The position numbers and the translations under genes are program-made. DNA of 64,000 nt from Pseudoclavibacter sp. Marseille-Q3772 (GTDB taxonomy: Bacteria > Actinomycetota > Actinomycetes > Actinomycetales > Microbacteriaceae), in NCBI RefSeq assembly GCF_916618895.1, contig NZ_OU745391.1:1798001-1862000 (forward strand). Direction: 5' to 3'. A model generated the notes under the pieces. The model saw only the letters and a program-made list of their open reading frames with translations. It was not told the DNA's origin and made no database searches. This document shows, piece after piece, positions 39,067 through 47,576 of this stretch. Every line of letters starts with the position of its first letter. The first letter of the stretch is position 1.

Positions 39067-40635
39067 ATGTCACGCCTCGCCACCATCCTTGCCTCGCTCG
39101 CCGACACCGCGCTCGCGGTTGTGGTTGGTGTCGTCGTGCCACTGGCCATCGGCACGATCGGTTGGTTCGCATCCGGCAGCTACCGCTCGGTGGACTGGGA
39201 AGTACTCCTCACCGTCGCGCTGGCGATCTGGACGCTCGGCCTCAATAGCGCCGTCGGTATCGAAATCACCCCGGATGTGTATCCCTCGCTCGGCCTGGAC
39301 CAACCCTTCGGGTTTGTGGTCGCTATCGCACCCATGCTGGTGACCGCCCTGGTCGTGTGGTTCGGGTATCGAACCGGGGCGCGCATCCTGAACGACGATG
39401 AAGAAGCGCCGTGGCTCGCCGTGGCAGCAAGTATCTGCGCCTTCCCACTACTGAACTTCATCGCGCTGTCAATTTCGCCGCTGGACAACGTTCGGCTGGA
39501 ACCCAACGGCGTACTCGTCGGTGGAACATTATTGTGGCTCGCCGCACTTGCGCTGGGTCTACGCGCCTGGGAATACATCCCCTGGGAGCGACTGCTGGGG
39601 GAGCGCACCGGCGCCGTGCTGACGCAACTTCGCCTGAGCGTACGGCACGCCGTCGGGCTAGTGACCGGTCTTGCGGCCGCAGCAACGGTGCTCATGCTCG
39701 TCGTACTGGTCTTTCGCTTCGGTGAGGTCATCGGTCTCATGCAGGTACTACAGCTTGGGCCTTGGGGCGTCATCGCACTCGGGTTGGTGCAGCTGGCGTA
39801 TCTACCAACGTTCATTGTTTGGGCGATGAGCTGGATGCTCGGGGCAGGTTTTGATCTCGGTATCGGTTCACATGCCGGTCCCGGCGGTACCGATGCCGGT
39901 CCACTGCCGGTGGTGCCGATGTTCGGGCTCATCCCCGAGGGTATTGAGCCAGTGTGGTGGGCGATCGTAGCCGTACCCTTTGCAATCGCAGTGGTCTTTA
40001 CGTTATGCAGCCGCATCTTCGGCCTGGTCAGTGATGAGCAAACGTGGTGGCAGCGACTGGTGGTCCCCGCAGCTGGGTCAATGCTTGCGGCGTTGATGAT
40101 CTGGATCCTCGCCTACCTCTCCCAGGGCGGTCTCGGGCCCGGTCGCCTCGTGCAGTTCGGACCGAATGCCGGGCTCATGCCGCTCGCGGCGCTCGCAGTA
40201 TTCCTCGCCGGTTCGATCATCGGCACACTGGTGCCGCTACACGCGCTCGACCCATCGCGCGGGCCGGTGCATCAAGACGAGGGTGCGAGCGAAGGCGACG
40301 ACGAGCACACGACAGCGCAATCACATCCGCACTCATCACATACCGAACGGGAGGCCAAGACCACACGCGGCTGGCGCGATCGGCTCGCCGCTCCTGTCTT
40401 TGCGCCGTGGGATGAACCCGAATACGACCCCGATAGCGAGGCAGACGAAGACGATGAGTACGCCGAACTCGATGAACTCTTCGGCTCGCGTGCCGCTACA
40501 CCCGAGTCTGAAGCAGACGCGAAGACGACCGACGATGACTCGACGTCGCGCGCTTCGCGAGGTAAACGCGATACGGCGCTGCGCGATGTACTCGATCGCC
40601 CGGGGGAACCCGATATCTACGCCGACCTCGACTAA
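39067..40635 (+). CDS. DUF6350-family polytopic membrane protein
   Basis: A 522-residue membrane protein with about ten hydrophobic helices (for example ALAVVVGVVVPLAIGTIGWF and GLVTGLAAAATVLMLVVLVF) and a soluble, very acidic C-terminal tail (YDPDSEADEDDEYAELDELF). The segment AGFDLGIGSHAGPGG and the position immediately upstream of purN match the DUF6350 family conserved in Actinobacteria; mycobacterial relatives have been linked to cell division. ATG 39067 is used; the longer frame upstream is read-through of the pcrA repeat. It ends 20 bp before purN. Confidence 0.82.
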   Translation: MSRLATILASLADTALAVVVGVVVPLAIGTIGWFASGSYRSVDWEVLLTVALAIWTLGLNSAVGIEITPDVYPSLGLDQPFGFVVAIAPMLVTALVVWFGYRTGARILNDDEEAPWLAVAASICAFPLLNFIALSISPLDNVRLEPNGVLVGGTLLWLAALALGLRAWEYIPWERLLGERTGAVLTQLRLSVRHAVGLVTGLAAAATVLMLVVLVFRFGEVIGLMQVLQLGPWGVIALGLVQLAYLPTFIVWAMSWMLGAGFDLGIGSHAGPGGTDAGPLPVVPMFGLIPEGIEPVWWAIVAVPFAIAVVFTLCSRIFGLVSDEQTWWQRLVVPAAGSMLAALMIWILAYLSQGGLGPGRLVQFGPNAGLMPLAALAVFLAGSIIGTLVPLHALDPSRGPVHQDEGASEGDDEHTTAQSHPHSSHTEREAKTTRGWRDRLAAPVFAPWDEPEYDPDSEADEDDEYAELDELFGSRAATPESEADAKTTDDDSTSRASRGKRDTALRDVLDRPGEPDIYADLD

Positions 40636-40655
40636 GCGCGCGATAGACTCGAGCA

Positions 40656-41261
40656 GTGCTTAACGTCGTCGTCCTTATCTCTGGCACCGGTTCCAATCTG
40701 CGTGCCTTACTAGCGGCGATGGATGCGGCTGAGCAGGCAGGTACACCGTTCGGTGCGCGCGTGGTTGCGATCGGCGCCGACACCCCGAGAGCCAACCTCA
40801 CCATCGCCGAAGAACGCGGCATCCCGAGCTTTGTGGTGCAGCCGCGCGACTATCCCGATCGTGAGACGTGGGGCGCAGCGCTACTCGAGCAGGTGCAGCA
40901 GTACCACCCCGACCTCACCGTGCTCAGCGGTTTCATGCGGCTGGTGCCGCCCGCATTCGTTGCAGCGCTCACGCCATCGCTGCTCAACACCCACCCCGCG
41001 TATCTGCCGGAGTTCCCCGGAGCGCACGCGGTTCGGGACGCCCTGGCTGCCGGCGCAAGCCAAACCGGCGCGACCATCATGATTGTCGACAACGGTGTCG
41101 ATACCGGGCCGATCATCGAACAGCACCGCATCCCCATCCACCCCCAAGACACCGAAGCGAGCCTGCACGAACGCATCAAGGTCGTCGAGCGCGACCTGCT
41201 GATTCGCACCGTGCAGGGCATTGCAAATGGCACGATCGACCTCAAGGAGTTTGCCGAATGA
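40656..41261 (+). CDS. purN: phosphoribosylglycinamide formyltransferase
   Basis: A 201-residue enzyme of purine synthesis transferring formyl from 10-formyl-THF to GAR. The substrate loop [14 protein letters not shown] is at the N-terminus. The catalytic Asn and His lie in [20 protein letters not shown], and the catalytic Asp in [12 protein letters not shown]. The start is GTG 40656. Its stop overlaps the purH start (ATGA), giving coupled translation. Confidence 0.96.
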   Translation: MLNVVVLISGTGSNLRALLAAMDAAEQAGTPFGARVVAIGADTPRANLTIAEERGIPSFVVQPRDYPDRETWGAALLEQVQQYHPDLTVLSGFMRLVPPAFVAALTPSLLNTHPAYLPEFPGAHAVRDALAAGASQTGATIMIVDNGVDTGPIIEQHRIPIHPQDTEASLHERIKVVERDLLIRTVQGIANGTIDLKEFAE

Positions 41262-42868
41262 GCGCACCGAAGATCACCGAACCCCGCCGCGAACGAGACC
41301 GAGTAGCGATCCGGCGAGCGCTCATCTCGGTCTCGGATAAAACCAATCTGGTTCCGCTTGCTACCGCGCTCGGCGAGGCCGGTGTTGAGATCGTCTCGAC
41401 CGGCTCGACGGCGGGCCAGATTCGGGATGCGGGAGTGGCGGTTACCGATGCGAGCGAGGTTACCGGGTTCCCCGAGATGCTTGACGGTCGGGTCAAGACC
41501 CTGCACCCGCACATTCACGGTGGTTTGCTTGCCGATTTGCGGTTGCGCTCGCACGAGCAGGCACTCGAAGAGTTCGGGATTGCACCGTTCGATCTGGTGA
41601 TCGTCAACCTATATCCGTTTGCGCAGACCGTTGCCTCCGGCGCCGAAGGTGACGATGTCGTCGAGCAGATCGATATCGGTGGTCCGGCGATGGTGCGTGC
41701 CGCAGCAAAGAACCACGCGAATGTGGCCATTGTTGTCGACCCCTCGCGGTACGACGAGATCATCCAGGCAGTACAGGCTGGCGGCACTACGCTCGCTCAG
41801 CGGCGAACCCTCGCGGCGGCTGCGTTCGCGCACACTGCCGACTACGACAAGCACGTTGCCGAATGGTTCGCTCGAGAAACTGCCAGCGACACCGGCACTG
41901 AGGCACTGCCTCAGCAGCTCGAAGTGCGCGCGACGCTGCAAGACACCCTGCGCTACGGCGAGAACTCGCATCAGCAAGCGGCGCTCTACCGCATCCGAGA
42001 GGGCCGCGGTATCGCCCAGGCTAAGCAGCTGCACGGCAAGGCCATGTCTTACAACAACTATGTGGATGCGGATGCGGCGTTGCGGGCAGCGTACGACTTC
42101 GCGCAGCCAGCGGTCGCGATCATCAAACACGCCAACCCTTGCGGTATCGCGATCGCTCCTGAGGGATTGGACGATGCTGAAGCAATCGCCGAAGCGCACC
42201 GGCGCGCCCACGCCACCGATCCCGTCTCCGCGTTCGGCGGTGTGGTCGCGGCGAACCGAACGGTATCGGCGGCAATGGCAACAACCCTCAGCGAGATCTT
42301 CACCGAAGTGGTGATCGCCCCAGGCTTTGCGGACGAAGCCGTGGAGATCCTCACCAAGAAGAAGAACATTCGCCTGCTGGAGCTGCCGGCGGACTACGCT
42401 CGCGAACCGCTGGAGATCCGCCAGATCTCCGGCGGAATCCTCGCGCAAACCCCGGACGTTTTCGCCGACGAGCGCATCAGCGCATCCTGGCAGCTGGTCA
42501 CCGGCGACCCCGCGGATGAGCCGACCGTGCGCGACCTCGAATTCGCATGGAAGGCGTGCCGCGCAGTGAAATCGAACGCCATCACCCTCGCCAATGACGG
42601 GGCTGCAACCGGTGTCGGTATGGGGCAGGTTAACCGTGTTGATTCGTGCCGCCTCGCGGTCGAGCGAGCGGGGGAGCGTGCGGCCGGATCGGTTGCCGCA
42701 TCCGACGCGTTCTTCCCCTTCGCCGACGGCCTGCAGGTGCTCATTGACGCTGGCGTGCGCGCCGTTGTGCAGCCCGGCGGCTCCATCCGTGATGAAGAAG
42801 TCATCGAAGCGGCAACGAAGGCCGGTATCACCATGTACTTCACCGGCGAACGACACTTCTTCCACTAG
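41258..42868 (+). CDS. purH: bifunctional AICAR formyltransferase/IMP cyclohydrolase
   Basis: A 536-residue enzyme for the last two steps of IMP synthesis. The N-terminal MGS-like cyclohydrolase domain begins at [16 protein letters not shown] and has the [13 protein letters not shown] and [15 protein letters not shown] signatures. The transformylase domain has [37 protein letters not shown] (catalytic KH) and the [12 protein letters not shown] end. ATG 41258, with AAGGAG eight bases upstream, overlaps the purN stop; an in-frame extension into purN is not real. Confidence 0.97.
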   Translation: MSAPKITEPRRERDRVAIRRALISVSDKTNLVPLATALGEAGVEIVSTGSTAGQIRDAGVAVTDASEVTGFPEMLDGRVKTLHPHIHGGLLADLRLRSHEQALEEFGIAPFDLVIVNLYPFAQTVASGAEGDDVVEQIDIGGPAMVRAAAKNHANVAIVVDPSRYDEIIQAVQAGGTTLAQRRTLAAAAFAHTADYDKHVAEWFARETASDTGTEALPQQLEVRATLQDTLRYGENSHQQAALYRIREGRGIAQAKQLHGKAMSYNNYVDADAALRAAYDFAQPAVAIIKHANPCGIAIAPEGLDDAEAIAEAHRRAHATDPVSAFGGVVAANRTVSAAMATTLSEIFTEVVIAPGFADEAVEILTKKKNIRLLELPADYAREPLEIRQISGGILAQTPDVFADERISASWQLVTGDPADEPTVRDLEFAWKACRAVKSNAITLANDGAATGVGMGQVNRVDSCRLAVERAGERAAGSVAASDAFFPFADGLQVLIDAGVRAVVQPGGSIRDEEVIEAATKAGITMYFTGERHFFH

Positions 42869-42946
42869 TACCCAACGGGCCGGATCCGCAGCGTACCCAA
42901 CCGCGCATCCGCGAGCCCACCGCATCCGCTCAACCCGAAAGAACCC

Positions 42947-44179
42947 GTGAACGAAACCGCGATTGGACCCCGAACCCCGCGCCTCGGCCAGGCTGTCCTG
43001 GTCGCCGCCCTGCTGACGCTGTGCGTAACCATGGTTGCCACGAATAAGCGTGACATCACCATGGTGATTCCGGCGTGGGAGACTTTCATTCGCGCGCTCA
43101 ATATCGCGCTCCTGCCGACCGTGGTGTACGCGGCGGTACTGTTCTTGATCGGATCGCTGTGGCGCTTGAACGCAGTGTGGAAGGCATGTCTGGCGGCACT
43201 TGCTGGCGTGCTCATTGGGCACACGCTCGGGTACATCGTGCAGATCCTGGCAAACGGTGTCGAGCTGAACACGGCTGCGTGGCAGTTGATTGCCACTGAG
43301 CCGCTGGGGCTATCGTTCCCGTTTGTGCTCAGCGGCGTGGTGATCGCAGGCATCGTGGTGCCGTGGTTTGCCGGGGCCGGTGAGTCGGATGCGAGCAGCA
43401 AGGCGCAAGCGGGTCGGCAGCCGGCGCCGATCGCAGCCGTTGGTTCGGCGTTCATGCGAGTGCCCTCCGATGAGTTCCTTGACGCTATGGATGAGGATGC
43501 GCGCGAGCGGGCCGATGAGGAATGGGAAGCGATCGTCTCGCTGCTCGAAGCACACGAGTGGGGGACCCAGGCAATCTCGGGTGCGGAACACGAGCACGAC
43601 TCGTTGTTCGTTGCCGATACCGCGCTGGTGCTCGGCGAACAGGTCATTATGGCGGTGCCGGACAAGTCCGATGAGCGCCGTATCTATACGGATGTGCGCC
43701 GGGAGCTGGAGGGTGCCGGTGCTTATTTCGATGAGCTTGAAGCGCCAGCGCAGTTCAACCCTGCCGATGTTGTCGTCGGTGACGGCGAGGTGTTTGTCGG
43801 CATGGATGCGGGGACGAACGCGGCGGCGGTCCGCGGGCTTCGCAAGCTACTCGCGCCGCGCGGTTACCGTGTGATCGCGGTGCCGGTAGCCGGCGGGGTG
43901 CGGCTATCGGAAGTGATGTCGGTGCTGCCCGATGGCACCAAGCTCGTGTGGGCTGAAGCGGTCATGATCCCGAGCGTGCTCGGCAGGTATGTGGCCGTGC
44001 CGGAGCCGCGCGGTGCCGCAACGGTTGCGCTCAACTCGAACACGATTGCAGTTTCGGCATCGGCTCCCGAAACCGCGCAGATCATCAACGCACTCGGGTA
44101 TCACACCAAGCCGGTCGAGCTTGATGCGCTCGAATCTCGCGGGGTCTCGCTGACGCGCTTGCTGCTGCTATCCCGCTAG
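42947..44179 (+). CDS. membrane protein fused to a degenerate DDAH-like domain
   Basis: A 410-residue protein with two parts. Residues 1-145 hold four membrane helices (AVLVAALLTLCVTMVAT; LNIALLPTVVYAAVLFLIGS; LAALAGVLIGHTLGYIVQIL; PFVLSGVVIAGIVVPWFAG). Residues from about 220 onwards align with dimethylarginine dimethylaminohydrolases (DDAH): FVADTALVLGEQVIMAVPDK, TNAAAVRGLRKLLAPRGYRV, VSVLPDG-type and a C-terminal GVSLTRLLLL. The catalytic His region reads GVRL where active enzymes have CLHL, and the catalytic Cys position reads LTRL where they have LTCL, so the domain is probably inactive. It begins with a GTG 78 bp after purH. Confidence 0.65.
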   Translation: MNETAIGPRTPRLGQAVLVAALLTLCVTMVATNKRDITMVIPAWETFIRALNIALLPTVVYAAVLFLIGSLWRLNAVWKACLAALAGVLIGHTLGYIVQILANGVELNTAAWQLIATEPLGLSFPFVLSGVVIAGIVVPWFAGAGESDASSKAQAGRQPAPIAAVGSAFMRVPSDEFLDAMDEDARERADEEWEAIVSLLEAHEWGTQAISGAEHEHDSLFVADTALVLGEQVIMAVPDKSDERRIYTDVRRELEGAGAYFDELEAPAQFNPADVVVGDGEVFVGMDAGTNAAAVRGLRKLLAPRGYRVIAVPVAGGVRLSEVMSVLPDGTKLVWAEAVMIPSVLGRYVAVPEPRGAATVALNSNTIAVSASAPETAQIINALGYHTKPVELDALESRGVSLTRLLLLSR

Positions 44180-44183
44180 CTGT

Positions 44184-44205
44184 GCACAAATGTGTACACA
44201 TTTGT
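44184..44205. promoter_or_regulatory. 22-bp perfect palindrome, operator of the toxin-antitoxin pair
   Basis: CACAAATGTGT followed by its exact complement ACACATTTGTG, centred at 44194/44195. A promoter overlaps it: TGTACA (44193-44198), 18 bp, TATGAT (44217-44222), just ahead of the antitoxin ATG at 44230. This is the usual arrangement for autorepression by the antitoxin or the complex. Confidence 0.8.
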
Positions 44206-44229
44206 GGCAGCATTGGCTATGATGGACGT

Positions 44230-44511
44230 ATGTCCTTCGCTCATGTATTGCCCAGTCGGGAAGCCCGCACCGAGATTCCGAAGGCGCTGCGTCGTTTTCG
44301 TGCTGAGGGTGCGGCAGCTGAACCATTGGTATTCGGCTCGCACCGTCGGCCAGAGGCAGTGGTCATCCCGTTCGAGTTGTATACCTCGCTCCTGCCAGCA
44401 ATTGAAGAACTCGAGATTGCCAAGGTCGTGAATGAACGACAGCATGAGCAAGCTCGCCCACTCAGTGCACTTGCGGCAGAGTTGGGCCTGGACCCTGCCG
44501 ATTACGAGTAA
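44230..44511 (+). CDS. Phd/YefM-like antitoxin
   Basis: A 93-residue protein. SFAHVLPSREARTEIPKALR is the DNA-binding N-terminal fold of Phd-like antitoxins, and PLVFGSHRRPEAVVIPFELY is the typical stretch of the actinobacterial subgroup. The C-terminal half is an exposed helix (LEIAKVVNERQHEQARPLSA) that would wrap the toxin. The start ATG 44230 lies eight bases after the TATGAT -10, so the leader is very short. The toxin gene follows directly, with the antitoxin TAA abutting its GTG. Confidence 0.85.
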   Translation: MSFAHVLPSREARTEIPKALRRFRAEGAAAEPLVFGSHRRPEAVVIPFELYTSLLPAIEELEIAKVVNERQHEQARPLSALAAELGLDPADYE

Positions 44512-44874
44512 GTGGCGCGCCGCAAACTGGCGCTCACCAGCCTCCCTGGATTTGAGCGCGACATCAATTCACTGCCAGATCTGCGCACCCGGAAGATGGC
44601 CCTCGATATGCTCGTGCTCATCCGCGATGGTCGCGTGCAAGGTGAGCCACTCGGCCGACACGTGAAGACCGGTGATCTTTCGGACTGCTACAAGTTCTAC
44701 TTCGACCCCGTCGGTCGTGGGAAGCCCCGGTACCGACTCGTGTACCGGTACACCCCGAATGAGGTGAGGGCTATCGCAATCGAGGCTGTCGCGGTGGGAG
44801 AGCGAAGTGATCTGGAGGTGTACCTCACCGCGGCTAAACGACTTCAACGTAACCCGGAGGGTAGCCGCGACTAG
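44512..44874 (+). CDS. RelE/ParE-superfamily toxin
   Basis: A 120-residue basic protein of the RelE/ParE fold. ALTSLPGFERDINSLPD begins the helix, PLGRHVKTGDLSDCYKFYFD and YRLVYRYTPNEVRAIAIEAV form the core sheet, and LEVYLTAAKRL is the last helix. Members inhibit translation or gyrase; which applies here cannot be read from sequence. Start is GTG directly after the antitoxin stop. It converges on a GNAT gene. Confidence 0.85.
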   Translation: MARRKLALTSLPGFERDINSLPDLRTRKMALDMLVLIRDGRVQGEPLGRHVKTGDLSDCYKFYFDPVGRGKPRYRLVYRYTPNEVRAIAIEAVAVGERSDLEVYLTAAKRLQRNPEGSRD

Positions 44875-44894
44875 CGTCGGGGAGACTCGGATTT

Positions 44895-44919
44895 CCTCAA
44901 CTACTCGCGGGCGTTGAGG
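44895..44919. terminator. bidirectional hairpin between the toxin and GNAT genes
   Basis: CCTCAAC and GTTGAGG pair around an 11-base loop, with TTT before and GGAAA after the stem. It lies between two convergent genes and could serve both. Confidence 0.6.
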
Positions 44920-44927
44920 TAGGAAAG

Positions 44928-45380
44928 CTAGCTGATGGTGTGGGCGCCGATGATCTCGCCATAGGGCGTGGTGCCCACCTCATCGAACTCGAGGGCGTGG
45001 AAGAACGCGCCCGGCCCTTCTTCGCCGTCTTCCCACACCGCAAACACGCGCTGGAAACCGCGCGTGCGTGCCTCTTCAAACACGGCGTTGACCGCGAACC
45101 GGCCGATACCCTGCCGCTGATGTTCCGCATCCACATTCATGCGCAGGATGGTGGCGTGATACAGCTCATCATCGATATCGGGGTTGAACGTGGCCATGAT
45201 GAACGCGACGACCTCACCGTCGTCCTCAACCACACGCGGCCACATGGTGTCCTGGTTGACGTACGCCTCGGCAATGGAGTGCGAAACTGGCGCCACATAC
45301 GCTTCCTGCCCCGGCTTCAGCGAAAGCGCGTTTGCCGCGACAACGTTGTCGGCGGTCAGTGGAACAAGTTTGAGTGCCAT
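44928..45380 (-). CDS. GNAT-family N-acetyltransferase
   Basis: A 150-residue acetyl-CoA-dependent acetyltransferase. The acetyl-CoA loop is in MNVDAEHQRQGIGRFAVNAV (Q-R-x-x-G-I-G), preceded by strands VVEDDGEVVAFIMATFNP and ATILRMN, and followed by FQRVFAVWEDGEEGPGAFFH, the C-terminal aromatic stretch. It resembles the diamine/spermidine acetyltransferase group, but the substrate is not assigned. It stands alone. Confidence 0.85.
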   Translation of the reverse strand: MALKLVPLTADNVVAANALSLKPGQEAYVAPVSHSIAEAYVNQDTMWPRVVEDDGEVVAFIMATFNPDIDDELYHATILRMNVDAEHQRQGIGRFAVNAVFEEARTRGFQRVFAVWEDGEEGPGAFFHALEFDEVGTTPYGEIIGAHTIS

Positions 45381-45631
45381 AGTCGGAGCCTATACCGACG
45401 GTCGGTTACGCAGCAGGGAAATCGCGCAGAATCCTTCCGCGGTTGCAGATGCCCTCGCATGCAAACACGCGCACACATACATCGAGGAGATGTCATGGTT
45501 CGCGAACTAAGCTGAGTTGGATTGCGTCGTGACCGGCAGGTTTTGCATCCAAGCCCGCTGAGTTTGGATGCGGAATAACCGCTGCAACACAGTGTTACGA
45601 CCCACAGTGCCAACACGATGGAGGACGCCAC
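45381..45631. other. divergent intergenic region with a hairpin
   Basis: 251 bp between the GNAT gene and the ParA-like gene. GCATCCAA (45545-45552) and TTGGATGC (45564-45571) form a perfect 8-bp stem around an 11-base loop. Nothing else is apparent. Confidence 0.5.
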
Positions 45632-47518
45632 ATGGCGAAGAAGGCCGCAGAGTTCGAGGGCGCGATCGAAGTGCTGGTTCGTGCAGACGGGCAGGGCGAG
45701 CTGCGCGACGGTGCCGAACTAATCCGCGCAAGGGCCGAGCACCCAGACGAGCTGCGTGCCGACCTGATGGAGCGCGCGATGACGCTGGCGGTCACCTCCG
45801 GTGAAGATATTTCGGTGCGCATCATCGACGTGGATGGGATTTACCAGTTGGTGTGCGGTGCCGATGGTTCGCTCGATCAGGTCGGTGATGTAACCCCGTT
45901 GCAGCCGGGCGATGACTCGCTTACCGAGGAGCCTGCATGCGACGAAGTCGAGCAGGCGGCGGATGAGGATATTGCGCAAGCGGGCGACGAAACCGATGAA
46001 GGCGACGATGCCGCCGAGACTGACGAGGACGAGACAGTCGAGGCTGAATCGGAACAGCACTTGCGTGAGCAGCCGGACGGCGGTTATCGCGACCTCTTTG
46101 CGGATGCCGACGGCGACGAGAGCTCGCAGGTTCAGGCTCCCCAAGAGGATGATCACGCCGTCCGGGTACCGCGGGAAGAAATGCTCGCGCCCAGCTACGA
46201 CGAGCTGATCGCCGACGATATCGATGATATTGAGGACGAGCCCATCCGCTCCGCAGGCCTCTTTGACGACGCGCTCGTTGACGAAGCGCCGGACGACGAA
46301 GACGTCGAGACCGTTGCGCACGATGAGCCGGGCACGGGACATCCATCGCTGCTTGAGGAAGCACCCCTCAGCCCAGCCGAACAGGGTCACAAAGCGGCCG
46401 TTGAAGCCGTACAGCAACAGCGACAGGGCGAGGTTACCGACAGTGACCACCCCGAGGACAGCAAAGCGGAAGAACAGTGGGCACCGGTGTTCCTGCGTGA
46501 CCGGGTGCAGAACGACGCGCCGGTAACATCAACGAGCAAACCCGCACTGCCACAGGCCCAGGCGCAACCGGTCGCATCCGGAACCGGACCGACACTCGAT
46601 GACTTCTTCTCGGCCCCCGCCCCGCAGCACTCCCTGCCGGCGGAACAGGGCTGGCGAGCAGGCCTGCGTCGCTTGAGTGGCGGCGCAATTCACCTGGCAC
46701 CGGGTAAGCGCGAACAGGCCGAACGCAATGAGCTCGCCGCTATCCAGCGAGTATTTGACGGTCCGCGCACGATCGTTGTGGTGAACCCGAAGGGCGGTGC
46801 GCACAAGACCACCGCGACCCTCATGATCGCCGCAATGTTCGGTATGCACCGCGGCGGCTACACTCTCGCATGGGACAACAACGAGACGCGCGGAACGCTC
46901 GGATGGCGCTCGCAGCCCGGAAAAAACCACAACACCGCAGTCGACCTCTTGCGGGAGCTCCCGCACTTTGAAGTCTCCGGTGGTGCCACAATTGCCGATG
47001 TCGACCGCTATGTGCGCAACCAGGGCGATGCCAAATTCGATGTGCTCGCCAGCGACGACGACGCGGCCAGCGCGGCGATCATCGATAATGACGCGTTTAG
47101 TCGCCTGCATACTGTGCTCTCGCGCTTCTACCGTGTGATGGTGATCGACACCGGTAACAATATGCGCGCCTCCAACTGGGAAGCCGCGCTCGAAGTCGCC
47201 GACCAGCTCGTCATCATCTCCACCGCTCGCGAAGACACCGCAGCGTCCGCGGCCTGGCTCGCTGACGGCCTGCGCGAACGCGGCTACGCCGACAAGCTCG
47301 CGAACGCCGTCACCATCCTCTCCTCGCCGTCGGCGAAAGAGGATGCGGAACTCACCCGCAAGCTGCACAAGCACTTTGAGGCACTCACCCGTGAGGTGGT
47401 CGAGGTGCCCTATGACCACGAGTTCGTTGGTGGAGGCCTGCTGAACATCCACCGCCTGGCGCCGCAGACCCTGCAGGCATGGCGGCATGCTGCCGCGGTG
47501 ATCGCCAAGGGCCTGTAG
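45632..47518 (+). CDS. MinD/ParA-like ATPase with long acidic N-terminal region
   Basis: A 628-residue protein. Residues 1-95 form a small alpha/beta domain (AIEVLVRADGQGELRDGAEL, VRIIDVDGIYQL). A long, acidic, presumably disordered stretch follows to about residue 300 (AADEDIAQAGDETDEGDDAA). The C-terminal ~250 residues are a deviant-Walker ATPase, VVNPKGGAHKTTAT, with Walker B at VMVIDTGNN. The architecture resembles ATPases found with ESX/Type VII secretion in Actinobacteria, but no secretion genes are adjacent. It starts at an ATG with GGAGGA upstream and is probably transcribed alone. Confidence 0.78.
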   Translation: MAKKAAEFEGAIEVLVRADGQGELRDGAELIRARAEHPDELRADLMERAMTLAVTSGEDISVRIIDVDGIYQLVCGADGSLDQVGDVTPLQPGDDSLTEEPACDEVEQAADEDIAQAGDETDEGDDAAETDEDETVEAESEQHLREQPDGGYRDLFADADGDESSQVQAPQEDDHAVRVPREEMLAPSYDELIADDIDDIEDEPIRSAGLFDDALVDEAPDDEDVETVAHDEPGTGHPSLLEEAPLSPAEQGHKAAVEAVQQQRQGEVTDSDHPEDSKAEEQWAPVFLRDRVQNDAPVTSTSKPALPQAQAQPVASGTGPTLDDFFSAPAPQHSLPAEQGWRAGLRRLSGGAIHLAPGKREQAERNELAAIQRVFDGPRTIVVVNPKGGAHKTTATLMIAAMFGMHRGGYTLAWDNNETRGTLGWRSQPGKNHNTAVDLLRELPHFEVSGGATIADVDRYVRNQGDAKFDVLASDDDAASAAIIDNDAFSRLHTVLSRFYRVMVIDTGNNMRASNWEAALEVADQLVIISTAREDTAASAAWLADGLRERGYADKLANAVTILSSPSAKEDAELTRKLHKHFEALTREVVEVPYDHEFVGGGLLNIHRLAPQTLQAWRHAAAVIAKGL

Positions 47519-47576
47519 GACGGTTCGCCGTCAGCAGGCGCAGCGCGACAGTACTCAGAGCGGATACGATTCTGAG

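Noticed and set aside
41609..43222. 537-codon minus-strand frame over purH
   Set aside because: Antisense to purH and the following gene; no motif, and purH is fully conserved.
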